DNA from: an uncultured Cyclobacteriaceae bacterium
Lineage (GTDB): Bacteria; Bacteroidota; Bacteroidia; Cytophagales; Cyclobacteriaceae
NCBI GenBank assembly: GCA_947492745.1
Contig: CANLOE010000001.1
Location: 62,001 to 126,000, forward strand
Direction of reading: 5' to 3'
Length of the DNA: 64,000 nucleotides
In this document: positions 19,611 through 28,275 of the stretch, in pieces
How positions within the stretch are numbered: the stretch's first letter is position 1
Layout: each line of letters opens with the position of its first letter
Notes under the pieces: model-generated
Databases searched by the model: none
Told to the model about the DNA's origin: nothing
What the model saw: only the letters and a program-made list of their open reading frames with translations
Made by a program: the position numbers and the translations under genes

Positions 19611-19641
19611 AAAAATAACCAAGACCAAAAGCATATAGACA

Positions 19642-20046
19642 ATGAAAAAAGACATCAACAAACCGGAAGTGAAACACGTCACCCTCGCCGTAGCCAGAAA
19701 AAAAAATGACACGGGGCATAGTGAGTGGCGCGTATTCATTATCAACAATAATGATTTCACCTTAGAAAATACCTTGGTCGCTTCGAAAGGATACGGCCAA
19801 AAAAACGGTGAGGAGCAAAAAACCTCCGTGCTGAGGCACTTTGTGGAAACCGTGGAGGCCAATAGTGTCGCCCTCGTAGAACCTATCGACCCCGGTCTCT
19901 TCCACCTGACCAATGAATATTGGCTCAGCTATTATGTAGGGAAAGAGATCTTTGATAAGAAATTCCTCTTTTTGCCCGATAGTATCACCGAGGGAAACCT
20001 GCGCTTCGTAGAGGCACTGGATTGCGAAGCGATACTGCATTCCTGA
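19642..20046 (+). CDS. Small conserved-looking protein of unknown function
   Basis: 134 residues, no signal peptide or membrane segment, so cytoplasmic. The start is MKKDINKPEVKHVTLAVARK, followed by an alternating pattern (WRVFIINNNDFTLENTLVASKGYG) that suggests a beta-rich core. Codon composition resembles its housekeeping neighbours. I recall similar short proteins in Cytophagales, sometimes mislabelled as a phenylalanyl-tRNA synthetase fragment, but there is nothing synthetase-like here. Function not known. Confidence 0.7.
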   Translation: MKKDINKPEVKHVTLAVARKKNDTGHSEWRVFIINNNDFTLENTLVASKGYGQKNGEEQKTSVLRHFVETVEANSVALVEPIDPGLFHLTNEYWLSYYVGKEIFDKKFLFLPDSITEGNLRFVEALDCEAILHS

Positions 20047-20327
20047 AATCGGGAACCAAAAAGATACCCACATCATCTCTAAAAATCCTGAATGCCGTAT
20101 TCGTCCCACTCCACTTTGCTATAGCGTATGGATAATAGGAATGTATGTTTATACAAAAGAAAATTTAGATCAGAACAAGTTTAGGGTACCGGTATATCGG
20201 CAGATTGATTATCAGTGACTTTCATGATAGAGATGGCCGTTCGAGAGCGCTTATCCACTCTTGAAGCCAGTGGCATTTGGCTCGAAATGATTTACAATAC
20301 GAGTGAAATGCCCTATATTACCTTCAA

Positions 20328-21053
20328 ATGAACGAGGATATATACAATATACTTTTTCTTGATATCGAAACGGTGGCCTGTTCGGAAAGGTATGATGAAC
20401 TGGACGAACGTCTCAAAGTACAATGGTCCAGAAAGGCTCATTACCTGAATAAAGAAGAAGGTATGGACGATGCCGAATTTTTTGACCTGAAGGCAGGCAT
20501 TTATGCCGAGTTCGGAAAAGTGATCACCATTGCGCTGGGGTACTTCAGCAAAAATGAAAAGGCCGAACCCACCTTACGCATCACCACTCTTTCCGATCAT
20601 GATGAAGCACAATTGCTCAAAGCATTCAAAGCAGTATTGGCCAAGTTTGCCAACGATCATTTGCTACTATGCGCGCACAATGGTAAGGAATTCGACTTCC
20701 CCTATCTTAGTCGGAGAATGCTGGTCAACGGTATCCGTCTGCCCGACGTATTGAACCTATCGGGGAAAAAGCCTTGGGAAGTCAAGCATTTGGATACACT
20801 TGACCTATGGAAGTTCGGTGATCGGAAGCACTTCACTTCCTTAGAGCTGTTATGCTGTATCTTTGGCATTACCAGCAGTAAGTCCGGCATCGATGGCAGT
20901 CAGGTCAACGAGGTCTACTATCGGGAAAAAGACCTAGAGCGGATAGCCGATTATTGCGCACAGGATGTCGCCGCTACCGCTCAGGTATACTTGAAGATGA
21001 AAGGTCTGGAAGATATCGATGCCTCGCAGATTCATTTTGTCACTATTCATTGA
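20328..21053 (+). CDS. Predicted 3'-5' exonuclease (DNA polymerase B exo-like)
   Basis: 241 residues. All three exonuclease motifs of the DnaQ/PolB superfamily are present: ExoI LFLDIET (D12, E14), ExoII AHNGKEFDFPYL (about 116-127) and ExoIII ADYCAQDVAATAQVYL (D near 213). This matches the PF10108-like family found as a stand-alone protein in many Bacteroidetes. It should degrade single-stranded DNA or RNA ends 3' to 5'; the biological substrate is unknown. The ATG directly precedes the DIET strand, as expected. Confidence 0.88.
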   Translation: MNEDIYNILFLDIETVACSERYDELDERLKVQWSRKAHYLNKEEGMDDAEFFDLKAGIYAEFGKVITIALGYFSKNEKAEPTLRITTLSDHDEAQLLKAFKAVLAKFANDHLLLCAHNGKEFDFPYLSRRMLVNGIRLPDVLNLSGKKPWEVKHLDTLDLWKFGDRKHFTSLELLCCIFGITSSKSGIDGSQVNEVYYREKDLERIADYCAQDVAATAQVYLKMKGLEDIDASQIHFVTIH

Positions 21054-21316
21054 CTCCATGAATACCGTTGTATAACAATTCTCTTTCATTTGAGTTGTAA
21101 TTAGCAATTAGGTAAAAGTTCAATCATCGAAATGGTCTCAACCTTTTTTGTTTTGAAGCGAACATCAAAGGTCTTTTCCCAACAAAACCCTCTTGGCTTG
21201 GTACAACTAGTCTTACCTCATCGTACATAGTCAAAATTAAATGGAAACGGGCTAGCTTTGCAGCCCAAAGAAAATTTTGATCATTTCATTAAACCATAAA
21301 AAACGTAAGCAAACAA

Positions 21317-22069
21317 ATGGCAAAAAGTAAGTTTCGCTGGTTGAAGATAACCGGCATAGTGATAGGCGTCCTAGTAGTAGGTGTGTTCGCCTTGGTCTTT
21401 TTACTCAGTAAACCACTACCCGAGGGCAAGGAAGGCCCGGCAGCTGATGCGCTTGCCCAAAAGATGCTAGAGGCCATCGATCATCAAGCGTGGAAAAGCA
21501 CTGGTGCAGTACAATGGACCTTTGCCGAACGGCATCGGTTTATATGGGACAGAAAGCGCCACTTCGTACAGGTGACCTGGGGAGACCATCGCGTACTGGT
21601 CGATATCAACAAACAAGAGGGTATCGCCTATACCAACGAAAGTCCCGTGTCCGATGAAGAGAACAGAGCTTTGGTACAAAAAGCATGGGCGTACTGGGCC
21701 AACGATTCCTTTTGGCTGAACGCACCCGCCAAAGCTTTCGACGGTGGCACTTCCCGCAAGCTCATACCTATGGAAAACGGCCGACCGGCATTATTGGTCA
21801 TTTACTCCAGCGGCGGCCTTACTCCGGGAGATGCCTATCTCTGGGAGCTGGACGAACAAGGACTGCCCCTCACCTATAGTATGTGGGTATCCATTATTCC
21901 CATAAAAGGGCTAAGTGCCTCATGGGGAGCTTGGAAGGAGACAGAAACAGGGGCCAGAATAGCTACAGAACACCATCTCGGGCCGCTCGCTCTGAAGATC
22001 GATGACCTGAAGACCGCTTTGGACCTCACTGAGCTGACCGAAGGAAAAGATATTTTCGGTAGCTTATAA
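21317..22069 (+). CDS. Membrane-anchored protein of unknown function
   Basis: 250 residues. One N-terminal transmembrane helix (about 11-31, GIVIGVLVVGVFALVFLL) after a basic MAKSKFRWLK start, so the rest is likely periplasmic. The body has Trp-rich strands (WTFAERHRFIWDRKRHFVQVTW) and the segment YSSGGLTPGDAYLWELDEQGLPLTYSMW, which looks like a lipoprotein-LolA-like or DUF-type beta sheet that binds a hydrophobic ligand. That similarity is an impression only. It lies 78 bp upstream of rnr on the same strand. Confidence 0.72.
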   Translation: MAKSKFRWLKITGIVIGVLVVGVFALVFLLSKPLPEGKEGPAADALAQKMLEAIDHQAWKSTGAVQWTFAERHRFIWDRKRHFVQVTWGDHRVLVDINKQEGIAYTNESPVSDEENRALVQKAWAYWANDSFWLNAPAKAFDGGTSRKLIPMENGRPALLVIYSSGGLTPGDAYLWELDEQGLPLTYSMWVSIIPIKGLSASWGAWKETETGARIATEHHLGPLALKIDDLKTALDLTELTEGKDIFGSL

Positions 22070-22147
22070 GTATTCCCATATATTTGATTACATTTAACTG
22101 TCAGTGATAGGCTGGAATCCCATTTTTTGACCTGATGAACCCAATCT

Positions 22148-24298
22148 ATGAGTAAAAGAAGAAAGAAGCCCATAAAAGGGAAATTAGGCAATGTCTCAGA
22201 AAAATTGAAAGCAAGAATCATTAGCTTGCTCAATGCCAACCTGACACAGACCTACTCCACGGCACGGATTGTCAAGAAACTGGGCTTTCGACAAAAAAAT
22301 ATAAATAAAGAAATCCCAAAGGTCCTTCATTCCCTAGAGAAATCGGGCAAGGTCATACAACTGACCAATGGTACTTATAAAAGTGCCAAAGAACCCGAAT
22401 TCATAGAAGGCATCATCGACCATGTCAATCCCAGGTTCGCCTATTTGATAACGGAAGAAGAGAAAGACGATATCTATATCAAGACCATACATCTGAAAAA
22501 CGCGATGGACGGTGATCATGTCCGAGCAGTGGCAGCACCTCCCCGACCGGGCAAGAAACCTGAGGGCCAAGTACTGGAAATCCTTAAAAGAGGTAAAAGT
22601 CAGTTTGTGGGCCGTATCGAATTCTCGCCCCGCTTCGCCTTCGTCGTTCCCGACAACCGTCGTATACATCAGGATGTCTTTGTCAATTTAGAACATACCA
22701 ATGGGGCCACCCATAACGATAAGGTCATCGTCGATATCACCAAGTGGCCCGCCACGGACAGTAGTCCGGAGGGCAAGGTCTCCGAGGTCTTGGGTAAGGC
22801 AGGAGAAAATGATGCAGAGATACACTCTATTATGGCAGAATTCGACCTGCCCTTCAAGTTTCAGGAGCGTATCATCAGAGAGGCCAATGACATCGATGAT
22901 GAGATAACAGCAGCGGAAATCGGGAAAAGAAGGGACTTCCGAGAGGTACTTACCTTTACCATAGACCCCGAAGACGCAAAAGATTTTGATGATGCCCTAT
23001 CCCTGCAAGTACTGGATAACGGAAATTTTGAGGTGGGCATTCATATCGCCGATGTTACGCACTATGTCCGGACCGATAGTAAGCTGGAAGAAGAGGCTTA
23101 CCGCAGAGCTACCTCTGTCTATCTGGTGGACCGTACCATACCCATGCTACCCGAGCGTCTGTCCAATGGGCTGTGCTCACTCCGGCCCCATGAAGAAAAA
23201 CTCACCTTTGCTGCCGTTTTCGAACTGGATGCGAAAGCAAAGATACTCAACGAATGGTTCGGAAGGACCATTATCCATTCCGACCGCCGCTTTACCTATG
23301 AGGAAGCTCAGGAGGGAATAGAGACGGGCACGGGAGATTATCATGAAGCACTCGGACAACTCAACACCCTAGCGGGCGAACTCAGAAAAAAGAAGTTCGA
23401 AAACGGAGCCGTCAACTTTGAGACCTCCGAGGTCAAATTTAAACTGGATGAGAAGGGCAAACCACTTGGGGTCATCCCCAAGGTCAGGAAAGACGCTCAC
23501 AAACTGGTAGAAGAATTTATGCTCTTGGCCAATAAGCGGGTGGCCACCTTTGTGCATGACATGAAAAAAGGAAAAGAGAAAAATACATTTGTATACCGTG
23601 CGCACGATTTCCCCGATCCGGATAAGGTAGGTACTTTCGCACAGTTTGCCAAAAAATTTGGACATGATCTCAGTACGGACACCGCCATGATTTCCAGGTC
23701 CCTCAACAATCTGATGACGGATATCGAAGGCAAGCCCGAAGAGAATGTATTGCAGCAGTTGGCCATTCGTGCCATGGCCAAGGCCAAGTATACGACAGAG
23801 CCAATGGGTCACTTCGGTCTGGCCTTTGACCACTATTCCCACTTTACTTCTCCGATACGGAGATATCCCGACATGATGGTGCATCGCTTACTACAGCATT
23901 ATCTGGATGGGGGCAAGTCCGTATCCAAAGAGGAGTATGAGCCGATGTGCATCCATACTTCCGAAAGAGAAAAGAGAGCGGCAGAAGCCGAAAGAGCCTC
24001 TATAAAGTATAAGCAGGTAGAATTCATGCAAAGCGTGGAGAACAAGGTTTTCGATGGTATCATTTCGGGAGTGACCGAGTGGGGACTGTTCGTGGAAATC
24101 GTTGAGACCAAATGCGAGGGCATGATCAGAATGGTGGATATGAACGATGATTATTATGAGTTCGATGAGCGGAATTATCGTGTTATCGGGCGGAGCAATA
24201 AGCGAATGTTTACCTTGGGAGATGCCGTGAAGGTCAGTGTGAAGGATACCGATATCGATCGAAGGACTATCGACCTGAACCTAGAGAAGTCTTCTTAG
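22148..24298 (+). CDS. rnr: Ribonuclease R
   Basis: 716 residues, a 3'-5' exoribonuclease of the RNase II/RNB family that degrades structured RNA. In order: a basic N-terminal helix-turn-helix region, a cold-shock domain (about 85-225), the RNB catalytic domain with DPEDAKDFDDALSL (near 272-285, Mg2+-binding aspartates) and TSPIRRYPDMMVHRLL. An S1 domain follows near the C terminus (GIISGVTEWGLFVEI). Length and order are standard. Confidence 0.96.
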   Translation: MSKRRKKPIKGKLGNVSEKLKARIISLLNANLTQTYSTARIVKKLGFRQKNINKEIPKVLHSLEKSGKVIQLTNGTYKSAKEPEFIEGIIDHVNPRFAYLITEEEKDDIYIKTIHLKNAMDGDHVRAVAAPPRPGKKPEGQVLEILKRGKSQFVGRIEFSPRFAFVVPDNRRIHQDVFVNLEHTNGATHNDKVIVDITKWPATDSSPEGKVSEVLGKAGENDAEIHSIMAEFDLPFKFQERIIREANDIDDEITAAEIGKRRDFREVLTFTIDPEDAKDFDDALSLQVLDNGNFEVGIHIADVTHYVRTDSKLEEEAYRRATSVYLVDRTIPMLPERLSNGLCSLRPHEEKLTFAAVFELDAKAKILNEWFGRTIIHSDRRFTYEEAQEGIETGTGDYHEALGQLNTLAGELRKKKFENGAVNFETSEVKFKLDEKGKPLGVIPKVRKDAHKLVEEFMLLANKRVATFVHDMKKGKEKNTFVYRAHDFPDPDKVGTFAQFAKKFGHDLSTDTAMISRSLNNLMTDIEGKPEENVLQQLAIRAMAKAKYTTEPMGHFGLAFDHYSHFTSPIRRYPDMMVHRLLQHYLDGGKSVSKEEYEPMCIHTSEREKRAAEAERASIKYKQVEFMQSVENKVFDGIISGVTEWGLFVEIVETKCEGMIRMVDMNDDYYEFDERNYRVIGRSNKRMFTLGDAVKVSVKDTDIDRRTIDLNLEKSS

Positions 24299-24556
24299 AC
24301 TGCGGTCCAGGGCATGCCCCGTTCAACATGCCAATCGCCGTATCCAAAATGGTAGGCATACGGTAAGAGCAGGGCGTTTCCCAAGCACTTCCATATCCGA
24401 CATTTCTGTAATTTACTGACAAAAACGGTCCTTCGAACACCCTTCAGGCCGAGGGCCATTTGCCATTTCATTTTTTTGTTGAAAACACGTCATAAATTTT
24501 CTTATTATTGCAGCTAGTTTCCATTAGACCAGGGCCATTTACCCTTAGCGAAGCCA

Positions 24557-25537
24557 ATGATTCAGACAATAGCGCATTTCAGTCAACAGATACAATCGCA
24601 TCTAGAAAAAAAAGTGTACGGAAATCAACCCGTCGAACTCTACGAGCCTATCCGCTATATCATGGGACTCGGGGGCAAGCGCCTGCGTCCCGCACTGGCC
24701 ATGATGGCCTATGCACTGTATCAAGATGACCCCGAAAGTATTCTGGAGCAAGCTTGTGCGATAGAAGTCTTTCATAACTTTACCCTGATGCATGATGATA
24801 TCATGGACCGCGCCCCACTCCGCAGGGGAAAAGCTGCCGTACATGAAAAATGGGATGACAGCGTCGCCATACTCTCCGGTGATGCCATGCTCATTATCGC
24901 CTATGACATGCTGCTCCGGACCGCAGCGGATAAATCACTTCGGGCCTTACTGAAATCTTTCAACCAATGCGCTGGCAATGTCTGCGAGGGACAACAGTAC
25001 GATATGAACTTTGAGGTCAGAACAAGTGTCACTGAGGAGGACTACCTGGAAATGATTCGCCTCAAAACGGCAGTGCTTCTTGGTTTCTGTTTAGAGATGG
25101 GGGCCTTACTGGCGGGTGCCGATCAAAAAAGCCAGCGCATGCTCTACGACTTCGGTGTCAATATAGGACTGGGATTCCAGCTCAAGGATGATCTCCTCGA
25201 TGTATATGCCGACCAGGACAAGTTCGGCAAACAGGTCGGAGGCGATATCATCGCCAATAAGAAGACCTTTCTCTTGATCAAGGCATTGCAGAAGGCCGAT
25301 ACCGACCAAAAAGAAGAACTACAGCGATGGTTATCCCTGAAAGAATTCGATAAAACAGAGAAAGTAAAGGCCGTAACGGAAATCTATACCGACCTGAACA
25401 TCAAAGAAGTTACCGAAGACAAAATGAACGCGTATTTTGCAGAGGGCTTTCGTTTATTGGATGAGTTAGAGGTGCACGAGACCAAAAAGGCCCTGCTCAG
25501 GGACTTTACCCAAGAACTCATCAAACGCGACCGTTAA
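24557..25537 (+). CDS. Polyprenyl (trans-isoprenyl) diphosphate synthase
   Basis: 326 residues. Both Asp-rich motifs are present: HDDIMDRAPLRRG (about 83-95) and LKDDLLDVYA, together with GGKRLRPALAMMAYAL. It condenses isopentenyl diphosphate onto allylic diphosphates. The small residues and histidine before the first motif (FHNFTLMHDD) suggest a medium or long chain product such as the quinone side chain, but chain length cannot be fixed by eye. It is followed by its own terminator. Confidence 0.93.
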   Translation: MIQTIAHFSQQIQSHLEKKVYGNQPVELYEPIRYIMGLGGKRLRPALAMMAYALYQDDPESILEQACAIEVFHNFTLMHDDIMDRAPLRRGKAAVHEKWDDSVAILSGDAMLIIAYDMLLRTAADKSLRALLKSFNQCAGNVCEGQQYDMNFEVRTSVTEEDYLEMIRLKTAVLLGFCLEMGALLAGADQKSQRMLYDFGVNIGLGFQLKDDLLDVYADQDKFGKQVGGDIIANKKTFLLIKALQKADTDQKEELQRWLSLKEFDKTEKVKAVTEIYTDLNIKEVTEDKMNAYFAEGFRLLDELEVHETKKALLRDFTQELIKRDR

Positions 25538-25593
25538 TAGCCCGAGTACTATTTGTCCGTGCAGTATCTTCACACTTTTTAGCATCAGTGTTG

Positions 25594-25624
25594 CTATCCC
25601 CCGCAAACGGGGGATAGTATTTTG
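25594..25624 (+). terminator. Rho-independent terminator after the polyprenyl synthase gene
   Basis: Perfect 10-bp stem CTATCCCCCG/CGGGGGATAG with a CAAA loop, followed by TATTTTG. It lies 57 bp past the stop at 25537. Confidence 0.88.
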
Positions 25625-25668
25625 AAACAATGCATCTCTTGCCTTTCGAAAAAGTACCCATTACTTTA

Positions 25669-25835
25669 TCCCAAAATGTCCATTAGAAAATCTATTCCGG
25701 ACATAACTGGCTTCAAATCAGTAAATGAATGCGTTTTTTGAATTCACCGTAGCGGTGCTACGCTGAACCCAAGAAAACGCACTGATGTATTGCCATTTAA
25801 GTCCTCATGACGAAGTTCCAACGAACATTTTGGGT
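25669..25835 (+). mobile_element. TNA element B3 (167 bp), duplication TTA
   Basis: Begins TCCCAAAATGTCCATTAG (first base changed from A), ends CATTTTGGGT. TTA at 25666-25668 and 25836-25838. Confidence 0.92.
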
Positions 25836-26043
25836 TTATACAACCCTACATTCAGATACTACATTTTCTGCTGTTCGGTACAGATTTCAACCCAAAATGA
25901 ATCTCGATTCTATCCTCCGGAAAAACCCCAATGACCGGATATGCTTCATGACATCTGTGCTGAGCTATTTTCCTGTTCACTGACAATATAGCATAGGTTT
26001 AGTCCTTTCCTTCATCCCATTCTCTTATTTATCAATGGTTTTA
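25836..26043. other. Spacer between TNA elements B3 and E1
   Basis: No gene. TTTCAACCCAAAATGAATC near 25888 looks like an isolated TNA terminus without a matching end. Confidence 0.4.
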
Positions 26044-26203
26044 TACAAATTTGGGTTTTAAATGTCGTATAAGATTCCGCGGGTCATTTTGGTTTCAATC
26101 AAGGCGAGAACCGCAGGGATAGCAGCGCTATCGCGAGGATGGTCAACGCAGAGTGAAGCAAAATGAACAGGAAGATAGGCGATAGTTAAAAGCTAAGTTT
26201 GTA
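26044..26203 (+). mobile_element. TNA element E1 (160 bp), duplication TTA
   Basis: Begins TACAAATTTGGGTTTTAAAT, ends AGCTAAGTTTGTA, core ATAGCAGCGCTATCgCGAGG. TTA at 26041-26043 and 26204-26206. Confidence 0.92.
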
Positions 26204-26217
26204 TTACCCTCATTTCA

Positions 26218-26383
26218 ACCCAAATTGATCGATAGAAATCGTGATGAGCGTATCAATGGCAAAATATCGGCCATTTGGATTCGTTCGGCATAGCACCGCT
26301 ATGGTGAATGAAGACCGGTGGGCAAAGCTTCCGGTATGAAGCTATTTATGCGCGGAATAGGTTCTCTATTGATCAATTTGGGT
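26218..26383 (-). mobile_element. TNA element C1 (166 bp), duplication TCA
   Basis: Reverse orientation. Begins ACCCAAATTGATCGATAG, ends TTGATCAATTTGGGT, core ATAGCACCGCTATGG. TCA at 26215-26217 and 26384-26386. It lacks the E insertion carried by C2 and C3 and so shows the empty site. Confidence 0.92.
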
Positions 26384-26488
26384 TCAACTGATATTAGGTG
26401 CAAGGTTCGATATTAGGGAAAAATTGATAAGCCTTGAGGAAGTACTGCCAAATCTTCGGGCAAACCCTAAGCGTATATAGTTATGTAA

Positions 26489-26647
26489 TACAAATTTAGG
26501 TTTTAAATGTCGTATAAGATTCCGCGGGTCATTTTGTTTCAATCAAGGCGAGAACCGCAGGAATAGCAGCGCTATCCCGAGGATGGTCAACGCAGAGTGA
26601 AGCAAAATGAACAGGAAGATAGGCGATATTTGAAAGCTAAGTTTGTA
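26489..26647 (+). mobile_element. TNA element E2 (159 bp), duplication TAA
   Basis: Begins TACAAATTTAGG, ends CTAAGTTTGTA. TAA at 26486-26488 and 26648-26650. It ends 54 bp before the AhpD-like gene and so sits in its promoter region. Confidence 0.93.
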
Positions 26648-26701
26648 TAACTTAATTGAAAAAATCATTCGCAAACAAAACATAAAATAAATATTACTAT
26701 A

Positions 26702-27250
26702 ATGGCAAATTTCACAGTACCCACAAGAGACGAAGTAAGTTCAGACAACCAAGCGATTTTTGATAACTTGAACAAGAACTTAGGTTTTGTTCCCAATCTG
26801 TACGCTTACTATGCGAAAAATGATACTGCACTAGGCGATTACCTAGCACTACAGAATCGTAAGAGCACCTTGAAAGCCAAAGAGAGAGAAGTTATCAATC
26901 TAGTGACCAGCCAGATCAACGGTTGTGCCTATTGCCAATCCGCACATACGGCACTCGGTAAGATGAACGGGTTTTCCGATGAGCAGATTTTAGAAATCAG
27001 AGGTGGAGAAGCCAGTTTCGATAACAAATTGGATGCTCTGGCCAAGTTCACTGCCAGTGTGGTAGAAACCCGTGGCAAAGCCAGCGAAGCCGCCAAAGAT
27101 GCTTTCTTCGCCGCAGGATATACCGAAGCCAATATGATCGATGTGGTCATCGTTGTCGGGGACAAGATCATCAGTAACTATATACATAACCTGACCGATT
27201 TTGCTATTGATTTTCCTTTAGCACCTTCATTGGACACGGCCAACGCCTAA
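26702..27250 (+). CDS. Carboxymuconolactone decarboxylase / AhpD-like protein
   Basis: 182 residues. The alkylhydroperoxidase core motif E-(x)n-C-x-x-C-x-x-x-H is visible as REREVINLVTSQINGCAYCQSAHT (the two cysteines at about 80 and 83). In AhpD relatives these cysteines carry out thiol-disulphide peroxidase chemistry. An antioxidant role is likely; the true reductant is unknown. It has a strong terminator and is followed by a small Cys-containing gene. The ATG is preceded by an AT-rich leader and by element E2. Confidence 0.9.
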   Translation: MANFTVPTRDEVSSDNQAIFDNLNKNLGFVPNLYAYYAKNDTALGDYLALQNRKSTLKAKEREVINLVTSQINGCAYCQSAHTALGKMNGFSDEQILEIRGGEASFDNKLDALAKFTASVVETRGKASEAAKDAFFAAGYTEANMIDVVIVVGDKIISNYIHNLTDFAIDFPLAPSLDTANA

Positions 27251-27270
27251 TCGGATTCAGGAACAGATAC

Positions 27271-27302
27271 GGGCCATGCCAAAAGGGACATGGCCCTTTT
27301 TT
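27271..27302 (+). terminator. Rho-independent terminator after the AhpD-like gene
   Basis: GGGCCATG pairs with CATGGCCC around a 10-nt loop and is followed by TTTTTT. It lies 20 bp past the stop codon. Read-through would enter the small gene at 27326. Confidence 0.9.
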
Positions 27303-27325
27303 CCAACCTTTTAAATTTTTATGCT

Positions 27326-27544
27326 ATGAAACATTCTGCCTTTCTCCACACACTCGTCCGTACCTTCAAAGGACAGAAACAACGAAATCCGAATGTCGCC
27401 TGCGCCAACTGCTGGGGCTATCAGGAATACAGCGACAAGGTCCGCAAGCACTTCCGACTGAAACAAATCGACATTCGAAACAAAGTATCCAAGAACTCTT
27501 TTATCAATGCCTTTGTCGCTGTGCATATCGACGGCATTAAATAA
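27326..27544 (+). CDS. Small CxxCWG protein
   Basis: 72 residues from the internal ATG (MKHSAFLHTLVRTFKGQKQ); the longer frame starts inside the terminator. It carries CANCWGYQEYSDKVR, a C-x-x-C-W-G-x-Q-E pattern that I recall from short Bacteroidetes proteins often near AhpD-like genes. A metal or redox role for the two cysteines is possible. The rest is basic (KHFRLKQIDIRNKVSK). It probably shares transcription with the AhpD-like gene only through read-through. Confidence 0.7.
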   Translation: MKHSAFLHTLVRTFKGQKQRNPNVACANCWGYQEYSDKVRKHFRLKQIDIRNKVSKNSFINAFVAVHIDGIK

Positions 27545-27946
27545 ATACGGATGGGACCCTGTATCCGATGTCGCGGGCCTGGATTCGTCCTTCTTTCAGA
27601 GTAAAGGAAATACTGGATTTGCATTCCGCAATTTGGAGTAACCTGAGGACAATACTAAGGCTGAAAACCAAATTTCAGCCCTTCGAAGTCCGCCACCTGA
27701 CCGGCAAGATTCTGAACGGGTGAAGTTCGAGCAAGTACCCGAAGGTCAGTTGATAGTGTACTATTCGAACGGTCGCAAATTTTGTAGTCAGCTATGACCC
27801 CTGCTGTATCCCTGTTGACGCAAAGCACGAAACAGCGTCGGAGGGTTTCGATACGACCGTTGGATATCAATTTATACCCAAAAGCAATTGATTTGGAACC
27901 GGTTTTTCTAGAAAAGCACTATGTTCATCGTATATATCTCGAATAA
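27545..27946. other. Intergenic stretch, nothing recognised
   Basis: About 400 bp after the small CxxCWG gene. A 71-codon minus-strand frame at 27655-27870 has no family features. Confidence 0.4.
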
Positions 27947-28086
27947 TACAAATTTGGGTTTCAAATATCGTATAAGATTCCTCGGGTCATTTTTTTTCAA
28001 TCAAGACGAGCACCGCAGGGATAGCAGCGCTATCCCGAGGATGGTCAACGCAGAGTGAAGCAAAATGAACAGGAAGATAGGCGATT
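27947..28086 (+). mobile_element. TNA element E3, right end truncated
   Basis: Starts TACAAATTTGGGTTTCAAAT after a TAA (27944-27946), keeps the core ATAGCAGCGCTATCCCGAGG, and follows E up to GATAGGCGAT. The last 15-20 bp, including the CTAAGTTTGTA terminus, are missing. Confidence 0.85.
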
Positions 28087-28275
28087 TCAACCCGCATTAT
28101 ATATTAGAGCCTAGTTATGAGGGTTTAACCCAAAATGATCAGTGGACAATATACCTCTTCTTTTTAAGGCTGCTTGACTTGTCTATTTCCCTAACTTCCT
28201 TCTCTTGGGCATAAAAGGTTATTTGAGTGCTATGCCATTTATTTCACTTTTCTTAAGTATACCTATACAGAATCC
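28087..28275. other. Spacer with an isolated TNA-like terminus
   Basis: Holds GGGTTTAACCCAAAATGATC near 28120 with no matching right end. No gene. Confidence 0.4.
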
